From: Cytophagales bacterium
GTDB lineage: Bacteria; Bacteroidota; Bacteroidia; Cytophagales; Cyclobacteriaceae
Length of the DNA stretch: 5,820 nt
Reading direction: 5' to 3'
NCBI GenBank assembly: GCA_003541895.1
Contig: DPLR01000451.1
Span: 1-5,820, forward strand
The translations under genes were made by a program, and so were the position numbers. Positions 1-5,820 of the stretch are shown piece after piece (the stretch's first letter is position 1; each line of letters opens with the position of its first letter). The notes under the pieces were generated by a model, which searched no databases, was not told the origin of the DNA, and saw only the letters and a program-made list of their open reading frames with translations.

Positions 1-1
1 T

Positions 2-136
2 TCCAGCTCAAGTGCCTATTCATGTACAGGCTGCCCCGTTACGGCTCCTTACAGCACATCATCTTCCCAGACCTGCTATGCTACCTTGACTGGTTGTCAA
101 GCTGTTTACGGATCAGCGTGTGTTTATTGCAGGTAA
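2..136 (+). CDS. 3' end of a Cys-rich, Ser/Thr-rich protein of unknown function (partial)
   Basis: This reading frame enters from the left edge, stays open for 44 codons and stops at TAA 134-136, 21 bases before a strong hairpin terminator on the same strand. The visible tail is rich in Ser, Thr, Tyr and Ala and has six cysteines, at residues 8, 11, 25, 32, 40 and 43 of the visible part; the first pair and the last pair are each spaced C-x2-C. It ends in VYCR. There is no start codon in frame, so the gene begins outside the window. I do not recognise the family. Regular cysteines in a Ser/Thr-rich setting suggest either a disulfide-stabilised exported tail or a small metal-binding module, but this is inference. 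Another open frame over the same bases (22-219) runs through the terminator and into the next gene, so I reject it. GC over bases 1-120 is about 52%, above that of the neighbouring genes. Confidence 0.6.
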   Translation, partial: SSSSAYSCTGCPVTAPYSTSSSQTCYATLTGCQAVYGSACVYCR

Positions 137-157
137 ATCTTTTGCACTCAAAACAAG

Positions 158-184
158 AAATGGGTTCTACATTAGAACCCATTT
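158..184 (+). terminator. Rho-independent terminator with 12-bp perfect stem
   Basis: The arm AAATGGGTTCTA (158-169) pairs perfectly with TAGAACCCATTT (173-184) around a 3-base loop. On the plus strand it is followed by more T (TTATTT), giving a good U-tract for the Cys-rich gene that stops at 136. On the minus strand the hairpin starts directly after the stop codon of the caspase gene (185-187) and is followed by TTTCTTGTTTT when the T-ending arm is included, so it may also end that transcript. It is therefore probably bidirectional between two convergent genes, and stronger in the plus direction. Confidence 0.85.
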
Positions 185-3100
185 TTATTTCGCCAAACTT
201 TTTTGGAGTGCCTCATTAACGATTTTCTCTGTTAACGCATTTGGAGTCTCCGCTGTCACCTCATATTCATAAAAAGGTTTATCGTCTTTGAAGAGTTTGA
301 TCTTAGCAGTAAGCGATGTTTCTTTTTTAGAATATCGCCCTCGCAAACTAAAACCTCCGAAAAATTTACGAGCATCAACAAAGTCGATTGCACCTGAGCC
401 ACCACCTGCTTTCAGTTTGAGATGGCCATCTACTTCAGCGGTAATATCAAGCACATCGTACAATTCAGATTCTTCCTGAAAATCGCTTCTAATAAAAACC
501 GGTTTGGGTTCAACGAGTGTGATTTTGCTCCGTTCTGTTTCTGTTAATTTTCCAATATCAAAACTCACCGCCTCAGAAGGTATTCGCATTTCAGGTTTTT
601 GTATGCCACCAATACTGTTTGCCAATTGAGGAACCTTGTCAACTGCAAACAAAAAAAGTTTCATGATATCAACGAATTCGTTTTCGCGCAACGCTGGGCC
701 TTTCATTCCGTAGAGTAAACTATATGTTAATACTCCTTGTCCGTACATATTGGTTTCGTAACTCACTGCATTGGCTGCTGAACCTGCTAACACATAAAGC
801 CCTGTTTTGTCCTTCATTGTCTCTATGGCTCGGGTTTGTGATGAACTCATAGTGTTCTGACTCTTTGCGATGTTGCCCAACAACTGACCCGAGTGACACG
901 CATCAATAATCATCACCTGCTTTACAGCCGGAATCTTTTTAATCATCTGAGTAAACTCAGTACTTGAGATGGCCACCGATTTTCTTATTGTTTCATCTGC
1001 CAGAGATCCATCTTGCGCATCGGCCGTGAGGTAGAAGAAATCAGGATCGGGATCTCCATAATTCACCCCATGACCCGATAAGTAAACAAATAGAATATCA
1101 TTGGCGGTTGATGTTTTTGCAAACAACTCAAGCATTCTTACTATGTTTGGTTTTGTTGGGCGAAACCGAGGATCCTTATTATCTGTAGTCAACAGTTTTA
1201 TTTCAAGATTATCTTTTCCGATGTATTGCGTTCCGCTGATCTCGAGTGCATCTGCCATATCTTTGGCATCTTTTGCGGCAAACTTTAAATCCAGCTGGTT
1301 GCCTGCATAATCAGATATTCCTACGAGTAAAGCATATAATTTAGGTGTGGTTTTTTTATTGCCTTGAGGAAGAAGGTAAACATTTTTGGGGCGACTAACC
1401 AAGTTGCCCGATTTGTTATACGCTTTAACAGAAATTTTATTCAAGTCTCCTTCTTTGAGATTCGGATGACCCGCCACACTATAGGAGAGTGAAACCTCAG
1501 GGCTGTATTTCTCAATCGGAGTAACTTGCGTGAGGTCATTCACTGTTTCTTTGTCGTTGATCAAAATGGTTACCTGACCATAGCCACCGCCTTGATCCGT
1601 AAGGGTAATTCCAAGCTTACCATTGTTTAATGACGGATGAAGCAAACTAATTTCTGGGTAAAGACTTAGCTCATTTAATTCAGTTGCAGTTCGAATGGGC
1701 TCTTGGTTATATCCCAAAATTTTTGGCAGCAAAGAAGGTTCGTAATACGATTGTTTCAGCTGATCAATATTTACAAACTCACTTCCCTTTAAGTAATGCA
1801 ATCCGTTCATTGCGTTAGAAGTTGCATCGAACAATCCGATATCGGTAGAGACCACCCAGTTGGTTTCATCAAGAGGGATAACGGTTGCCTTTAAAGGACT
1901 TTGTATGTTCTCATCCAATGACCAAACTTTAATCGTTCCATCTAAACTTGAGGTAAGCATGAATTTATCTTTGATGAACTCTACTGAAGTAATTGCGCCC
2001 CCATGACCCGCAAAGGAAGAGATCAGTTTTCCTGATTTAGCGTTCCACAAATTCAAACTATAATCTTGGCTCGCTCCGAATTTCCCTGATGATGTATTCC
2101 ATGTAACAATCCAATTTTTTTGTGGCAATACTTCAATATTATTTGATCCTACTCCAGTTGTTAGCGAAAACGAGTTGACTTCCTTTTTAGAAATCGAATT
2201 AATAATGTGAATCCTTTCTCCATCAATCGCATAAAGATTGTTGTTATACCCAAAGGCATAGCCGTTCACTCCTGTCAGAGTAATTTTTGTTGGCTTCCCA
2301 ACTTTCGCGGTTTCATAAAAATTCAGCGCATTTGGTGATTTGGTTACTAATTGCTTTCCGTCTGGGCTGATCTTATAGTCAAAAACATTTTTGAGTTTAA
2401 TGCGGCCATCTTTGCTTTTATCAGGCGAATAAAAATCAATCCCGCTCTCGGTCGATTTCTTATAAAACATTCCGAGACTATCAAAATTAATTGGGCTACC
2501 CGAATACATTCGGTCAATAGGATAGGTAGCGCTAGGCGCCCAACTTTCGGTATCCCAAATTCTAAGATTACCATCGTCTGAAGCAGTTACCAATTTTTTT
2601 TGGTTGGGGTAAAATGAAAGGCTCTGCACCGTTCCTTTGCCAGCTTTAATTAGTCGTGCGTCAGTTGCACCCGTCAAATCCAAAATCAATACTTCAGGTC
2701 TTGTTGAGGCTATCGCTAAAAATCTACCTGACTCATCGATCGAACAAGAGACGATCTGTTTCGCCTTTCCACAAAAATTCCCTGATAACTTATTATCATC
2801 AACAGAATACGCTCGAATGCACGAAGAATAATTAGGCAGAAAGTATTTCGATTTTGAAAAAAGTACTGCATTAATTCCTGTTTCAAAACCAGCAACACCC
2901 TCTTCATCCAATTTCAAATCGGTTTGCACAGGCTCTCCGTTAAGCGAATAAAAAGCATAGTTCTTTTTAGGATCGCGGCCTACTGCCATAAAAATAGTGG
3001 GGTTGTTGGTAAACTCTATTTTGTATGCGCGAATGGCAAAAGCTTGAATCGATTTTGAAACAGCAAGCGTACTTCCATCCACTAGTATAATTTTACCCGC

Positions 3101-3751
3101 GTTGTCAGCTACCACTAATTGCTTTCCATCTTTAGAGAAACGAACGTCATTGATAGCTGCAGTTAAAACAACCGATTTTATTTTTGCCCCCGACTGAAAA
3201 TTAAAAAGAGCTAATTCCCCTGTTCGCGTACCGCAGGCAAGAAACTGCTCGCCTTCACTAATGGAGAAACTATGTATTGGGCTGCCAACAACTATTTCGC
3301 GTAACAATGCTCCGCTAGCTGTATTCCATATCAAAATTTTTCCATCAAAGGAAGAGCTGATCACAAATGAACCATCCGCAGAGAAGACAACTCGTGAAAC
3401 TGCATCGGTGTGGCCTACTAACTCACTTTGCTTAGCAACTCTTTGAAGATCCCAAAGGATTACTTTTTTATCAATGCCTGCACTGGCCAATAAACGATTG
3501 CGTGGAGAAAAACTGACATCGTTCACGCCATCCGCATGACCAATCAATGGATATAATTCCGTACTTGATTCAATGTCCCAAACTTTGATCTCAGACGATT
3601 GATCTGCCGTAGCCAAATATTTATTATCCATATCAATAGTGATGGATACCACCGGGTACGTATGTCCGGTTGGGATAATGAGTTTTGGCTTTTGAGCGAA
3701 AATGGATTGAACGACAAATAAAAAAACAAAAAAAGAAGAGATGGCTTTCAT
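185..3751 (-). CDS. Exported WD40-repeat / caspase-family (peptidase C14) protein
   Basis: This encodes a predicted cysteine protease of the caspase/metacaspase clan fused to beta-propellers. From the ATG at 3751 it has 1188 residues. Residues 1-19 form a Sec signal peptide (Lys2, a Phe/Val-rich core, likely cleavage after Ala19 before Gln20). WD40-type repeats span about 29-620. The clearest are near residues 29-155, 370-405 and 580-618, with Gly-His starts and Trp-Asp or similar ends; those between are degenerate. Residues 631-680 hold the Trp-Val-Val ... Tyr-Glu-Pro linker typical of bacterial WD40-caspase proteins, followed by an Ig-like beta segment (about 695-795). The caspase domain (about 802-1065) starts at KLYALLVGISDY and has catalytic His894 in SGHG and Cys952 in DACHSG. 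Asp950 before the Cys resembles metacaspases, which usually cleave after Arg or Lys. Residues 1078-1188 form an unassigned C-terminal domain. An in-frame TTG at 3757 would add two residues, but the ATG gives a normal signal peptide. No Shine-Dalgarno is visible. The substrate is unknown. The dyad is intact and there is no frameshift. Confidence 0.93.
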   Translation of the reverse strand: MKAISSFFVFLFVVQSIFAQKPKLIIPTGHTYPVVSITIDMDNKYLATADQSSEIKVWDIESSTELYPLIGHADGVNDVSFSPRNRLLASAGIDKKVILWDLQRVAKQSELVGHTDAVSRVVFSADGSFVISSSFDGKILIWNTASGALLREIVVGSPIHSFSISEGEQFLACGTRTGELALFNFQSGAKIKSVVLTAAINDVRFSKDGKQLVVADNAGKIILVDGSTLAVSKSIQAFAIRAYKIEFTNNPTIFMAVGRDPKKNYAFYSLNGEPVQTDLKLDEEGVAGFETGINAVLFSKSKYFLPNYSSCIRAYSVDDNKLSGNFCGKAKQIVSCSIDESGRFLAIASTRPEVLILDLTGATDARLIKAGKGTVQSLSFYPNQKKLVTASDDGNLRIWDTESWAPSATYPIDRMYSGSPINFDSLGMFYKKSTESGIDFYSPDKSKDGRIKLKNVFDYKISPDGKQLVTKSPNALNFYETAKVGKPTKITLTGVNGYAFGYNNNLYAIDGERIHIINSISKKEVNSFSLTTGVGSNNIEVLPQKNWIVTWNTSSGKFGASQDYSLNLWNAKSGKLISSFAGHGGAITSVEFIKDKFMLTSSLDGTIKVWSLDENIQSPLKATVIPLDETNWVVSTDIGLFDATSNAMNGLHYLKGSEFVNIDQLKQSYYEPSLLPKILGYNQEPIRTATELNELSLYPEISLLHPSLNNGKLGITLTDQGGGYGQVTILINDKETVNDLTQVTPIEKYSPEVSLSYSVAGHPNLKEGDLNKISVKAYNKSGNLVSRPKNVYLLPQGNKKTTPKLYALLVGISDYAGNQLDLKFAAKDAKDMADALEISGTQYIGKDNLEIKLLTTDNKDPRFRPTKPNIVRMLELFAKTSTANDILFVYLSGHGVNYGDPDPDFFYLTADAQDGSLADETIRKSVAISSTEFTQMIKKIPAVKQVMIIDACHSGQLLGNIAKSQNTMSSSQTRAIETMKDKTGLYVLAGSAANAVSYETNMYGQGVLTYSLLYGMKGPALRENEFVDIMKLFLFAVDKVPQLANSIGGIQKPEMRIPSEAVSFDIGKLTETERSKITLVEPKPVFIRSDFQEESELYDVLDITAEVDGHLKLKAGGGSGAIDFVDARKFFGGFSLRGRYSKKETSLTAKIKLFKDDKPFYEYEVTAETPNALTEKIVNEALQKSLAK

Positions 3752-3932
3752 AGACAATGATGGGGATTGATAATTAAAGGTAATCTACAAATACTCGTGA
3801 ATTTTTAAAAAGTTTTTCAAACTCAACTTCTCTACGTAAACATAAAAGGCAACTCGTTCATTCTCCATTCAACACAAACTTCCAGTAGCTTCATGTTATT
3901 TTTATTTACTTTAGACGAATAACTTTTTTGCA
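3752..3932. promoter_or_regulatory. Divergent intergenic region with promoters of both large genes
   Basis: The caspase gene (minus) and the M1 peptidase gene (plus) start from opposite ends of this AT-rich stretch, so both promoters should lie here unless they are further inside the genes. Bacteroidota promoters use a -33 TTG and a -7 TAnnTTTG. Only partial matches are seen. On the minus strand, TTTG (3821-3818) and AGTATTTG (3795-3788) are separated by 22 bases and would give a leader of roughly 30 bases. On the plus strand, TACTTTAG (3907-3914) matches five of the six fixed positions but has no TTG at the right distance. Neither start codon is preceded by a Shine-Dalgarno sequence, as is common in this phylum. 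No clear operator palindrome, riboswitch or small gene was found. The region is certain as the gene boundary; the exact promoter boxes are weak. Confidence 0.5.
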
Positions 3933-5558
3933 ATGAAACAATTTTCAGTTTTCCCCATATTATTCTTAAGTGTTGCCCTCTTTGCACAAGAAAAAAAATT
4001 TACCCTAAACGATACGCTTCGCGGAACGATTACACCTGAGCGCGCATGGTGGGATTTGAATTATTATCACCTTTCGGTAAACCCCAAGCCAGAGACTCAA
4101 TTTATTTCGGGCCGTGTTGAAATTAGATACACCGTGTTGTCTTCTAACCAATCGATGCAAATCGATTTGCAACCTCTACTACACATTGATAAAATCACGC
4201 AAGATGAAAACGAGCTCACCTTTAACAAGAAGGGAAGCAATGCTTATTTTATTCAACTGAAAAAACCTCAAGCAAAAGGCAACAAGGAGGCTGTTGTTGT
4301 TTATTATTCGGGCAACCCAATTGTAGCTAAGCATCCACCGTGGGAAGGCGGTGTACAGTGGGAAAAAGACAACAACGGAAATTGGTTTATCGCCACTTCA
4401 TGCCAGGGTTTGGGCTCAAGCGCGTGGTGGCCTTGCAAAGACCACATGTACGATGAGCCGGACAGTATGCTGATCAGCATCACAACACCAAAAAATTTAA
4501 TGGACGTTTCAAACGGAAGATTGCGCAGCACCGTAGACAATGCCGATGATACCAAAACCTGGAACTGGGAAGTAAAAAATCCGATCAATAATTACGGAGT
4601 GAATATGAACATTGCAAACTATGTTCACTTTGCTGACACCTTGCATGGGGCCAAAGGAGTTCTGGACATGAACTATTATGTGTTACCCTACAATCTTGAT
4701 AAGGCGAAAGAACAATTCAAACAAGCCAAGCTGATGATGAAGGCATTTGAATATTGGTTTGGGCCATATCCATTTTATGAGGATGGGTTTAAATTAGTTG
4801 AAGTACCTTACCTAGGCATGGAGCACCAAAGTTCTGTTACTTATGGAAACGGGTATGGCAATGGTTATCGAGGTCACGATCTTTCAGGAACAGGCTGGGG
4901 CTTGAAATGGGATTTCATTATCATTCATGAATCAGGGCACGAGTGGTTTGCCAATAACATCACCTACAAAGACATTGCCGACATGTGGATACACGAAAGC
5001 TTTACCAATTATTCGGAAGCACTTTATACCGAATACTATTTTGGTAAAGACGCAGCAACAGAGTATGTGGTGGGCACCCGAAGAGGAATCAGAAATGATA
5101 AACCGATCATTGGAGTTTACAATGTGAACGAGGAAGGCTCTGGCGATATGTACCCGAAAGGTGGCAACATGCTGCACACCATTCGGCACAGCATTAATGA
5201 TGATAAATTATTCAGGGAAATTTTACGAGGCCTCAATAAAACTTTCTATCACCAAACAGTAACAACACAGCAAATCGAAAATTTCATTTCCGAAAAATCA
5301 AAGATGAATTTCAGTAAAGTGTTTGATCAATATTTACGAAACACCCAAATCCCAACGCTTGAATATTATACTGAAAAAGGAAAAATATTTTTCCGATGGA
5401 CTAATTGCGTAAATGGATTTGATCTTTCAATCATTTTGAAAGATGGATCGCGAATCAACCCAACCGAAAAATGGCAAAGCCAAAAATTGATTGAGCCAAT
5501 TGATACTGCTTACATTGAAAAAATGTTTTATGTGAAGACCTCGTTGAAGGGTAAATAA
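3933..5558 (+). CDS. Exported M1-family zinc metallopeptidase (aminopeptidase-like)
   Basis: The product is a 541-residue gluzincin of family M1, whose members remove N-terminal residues from peptides. Residues 1-18 are a signal peptide (Lys2, hydrophobic core, likely cleavage after Ala18 before Gln19), so it should act in the periplasm or outside the cell. The N-terminal beta domain runs to about 235 and contains Gln158 followed by PCKD, as in the substrate-binding segment of leukotriene A4 hydrolase-type M1 enzymes. The thermolysin-like catalytic domain (about 236-470) has the exopeptidase motif as GMEH (295-298), the zinc ligands His332, His336 and Glu355 with general base Glu333 (HEXXH-X18-E), and the transition-state Tyr407 in YPKGG. 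A short beta domain (about 473-541) ends the protein. It lacks the long helical C-terminal domain of the roughly 870-residue PepN type, but compact M1 enzymes of this size are, as I recall, common in Bacteroidota, so I do not consider it truncated. It is transcribed alone: divergent from the caspase gene and followed 27 bases after its stop by a terminator. Aminopeptidase specificity cannot be read from the sequence. Confidence 0.95.
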   Translation: MKQFSVFPILFLSVALFAQEKKFTLNDTLRGTITPERAWWDLNYYHLSVNPKPETQFISGRVEIRYTVLSSNQSMQIDLQPLLHIDKITQDENELTFNKKGSNAYFIQLKKPQAKGNKEAVVVYYSGNPIVAKHPPWEGGVQWEKDNNGNWFIATSCQGLGSSAWWPCKDHMYDEPDSMLISITTPKNLMDVSNGRLRSTVDNADDTKTWNWEVKNPINNYGVNMNIANYVHFADTLHGAKGVLDMNYYVLPYNLDKAKEQFKQAKLMMKAFEYWFGPYPFYEDGFKLVEVPYLGMEHQSSVTYGNGYGNGYRGHDLSGTGWGLKWDFIIIHESGHEWFANNITYKDIADMWIHESFTNYSEALYTEYYFGKDAATEYVVGTRRGIRNDKPIIGVYNVNEEGSGDMYPKGGNMLHTIRHSINDDKLFREILRGLNKTFYHQTVTTQQIENFISEKSKMNFSKVFDQYLRNTQIPTLEYYTEKGKIFFRWTNCVNGFDLSIILKDGSRINPTEKWQSQKLIEPIDTAYIEKMFYVKTSLKGK

Positions 5559-5585
5559 TTGGTAAGGCACTAGTTTCTATTCACA

Positions 5586-5615
5586 AAAAAAGCCCTGTTT
5601 GGTCAGGGCTTTTTT
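5586..5615. terminator. Bidirectional Rho-independent terminator between convergent genes
   Basis: The arm AAAAAAGCCCTG (5586-5597) pairs perfectly with CAGGGCTTTTTT (5604-5615) around the loop TTTGGT. The GC core is six base pairs, with A-runs on one side and T-runs on the other, so each strand has a U-tract after the stem. It lies 27 bases after the M1 peptidase stop (plus) and 18 bases beyond the stop of the minus-strand gene that ends at 5634, which fits use in both directions. Confidence 0.92.
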
Positions 5616-5633
5616 ATTTCTTTGAAAAGTGTG

Positions 5634-5820
5634 TTATATCTTCTTACTAAGCGCATCAATCTTTGCTTGCGCTTCCGTCTTGCCCATGCTAAGTGCTTTC
5701 TTGTAAAGCTCAATAGCTTCTTTGTAAGTCTCTTTTTTCTTCTTCGGTGCAAGTTTGGTACGGTTGGCCGCTTCTTCCACTGCCTGTGCACGAGCATAAA
5801 TTGATTCAGCTTCGCTCACC
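5634..5820 (-). CDS. 3' end of a Lys/Ala-rich helical, possibly TPR-like protein (partial)
   Basis: A minus-strand frame enters from the right edge and stops at TAA (5636-5634), leaving 61 complete codons. The visible tail is strongly helical in composition. It has Ala/Glu-rich residues (EAESIYARAQ), then a Lys-rich stretch (APKKKKETYK), then a segment with TPR-like spacing (YKEAIELYKKAL, then a turn at Gly before a last helix AQAKIDALSKK). A GTG codon at 5819-5817 could only be a start by coincidence with the window edge; the frame more likely continues beyond it. A single TPR-like helix pair at the end of a longer protein is the best reading. I cannot name the family or its role. The gene is convergent with the M1 peptidase gene and shares the terminator at 5586-5615, so no operon link is implied. 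Confidence 0.7.
   Translation of the reverse strand, partial: VSEAESIYARAQAVEEAANRTKLAPKKKKETYKEAIELYKKALSMGKTEAQAKIDALSKKI

Noticed and set aside
22..219. Plus-strand ATG open frame at the left edge
   Set aside because: It runs through the 158-184 terminator hairpin and into the end of the caspase gene. The frame one base off (2-136) stops before the hairpin and has a more protein-like composition.
2347..2581. Overlapping frames on both strands inside the WD40 region
   Set aside because: Both sit inside the continuous caspase-protein frame and neither has its own promoter or recognisable domain.
185..3751. Caspase protein as a CBASS, Avs or CRISPR-linked suicide effector
   Set aside because: No cyclase, STAND NTPase, Cas gene or CRISPR repeat is in the window, and the signal peptide points to export.
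3801..3817. AT-rich inverted run (TTTTTAAAAAGTTTTT) in the divergent intergenic region as an operator or terminator
   Set aside because: It is made only of A and T runs with one G, without a GC stem or a convincing dyad, so low complexity explains it.
4304..4588. 94-codon minus-strand frame inside the M1 peptidase gene
   Set aside because: It lies wholly within a gene with intact catalytic motifs and its translation has no recognisable features; it is a shadow frame.
5622..5804. Plus-strand 60-codon frame rich in Leu and Phe opposite the helical tail
   Set aside because: It is the antisense of the Lys/Ala-rich minus-strand frame, which yields a more plausible protein and lies correctly beside the shared terminator.

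Overview
The window looks like ordinary chromosomal DNA of a member of the Bacteroidota, possibly Cytophagales-like, although the lineage within the phylum is a guess. The clues are moderate GC (by eye low to mid 40s percent), two long genes with no Shine-Dalgarno sequence before their starts, signal peptides ending in Phe-Ala before Gln, and a compact M1 peptidase of a type I associate with this phylum. No mobile element, CRISPR array, tRNA or rRNA is visible.

Layout from left to right: (1) bases 2-136 hold the 3' end of a plus-strand reading frame with no start codon in the window. It encodes a Ser/Thr-rich tail with six cysteines. (2) A strong hairpin at 158-184 separates it from the convergent next gene. 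(3) 185-3751, minus strand, encodes a 1188-residue exported protein with a signal peptide, a large WD40 beta-propeller region, a conserved linker, an Ig-like segment, a caspase-family (peptidase C14, metacaspase-like) domain with its His/Cys dyad intact, and a C-terminal domain I do not recognise. (4) 3752-3932 is a divergent intergenic region that must carry the promoters of both large genes. (5) 3933-5558, plus strand, encodes a 541-residue exported M1-family zinc metallopeptidase with all expected catalytic motifs. (6) A hairpin with A/T flanks on both sides at 5586-5615 serves the converging ends of this gene and the next. (7) 5634-5820, minus strand, is the 3' end of a Lys/Ala-rich helical, possibly TPR-like, protein whose start lies outside the window.

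The two complete genes are divergently transcribed, both encode predicted exported proteases, and they share one upstream region. The most notable item is the WD40-caspase protein. Its architecture is known in bacteria, but the clear Sec signal places this copy outside the cytoplasm, which argues against a classical cytoplasmic suicide effector. Nothing here proves a new defence or signalling system; the exported caspase, its unassigned C-terminal domain and the Cys-rich tail at the left edge are the parts most worth following up.
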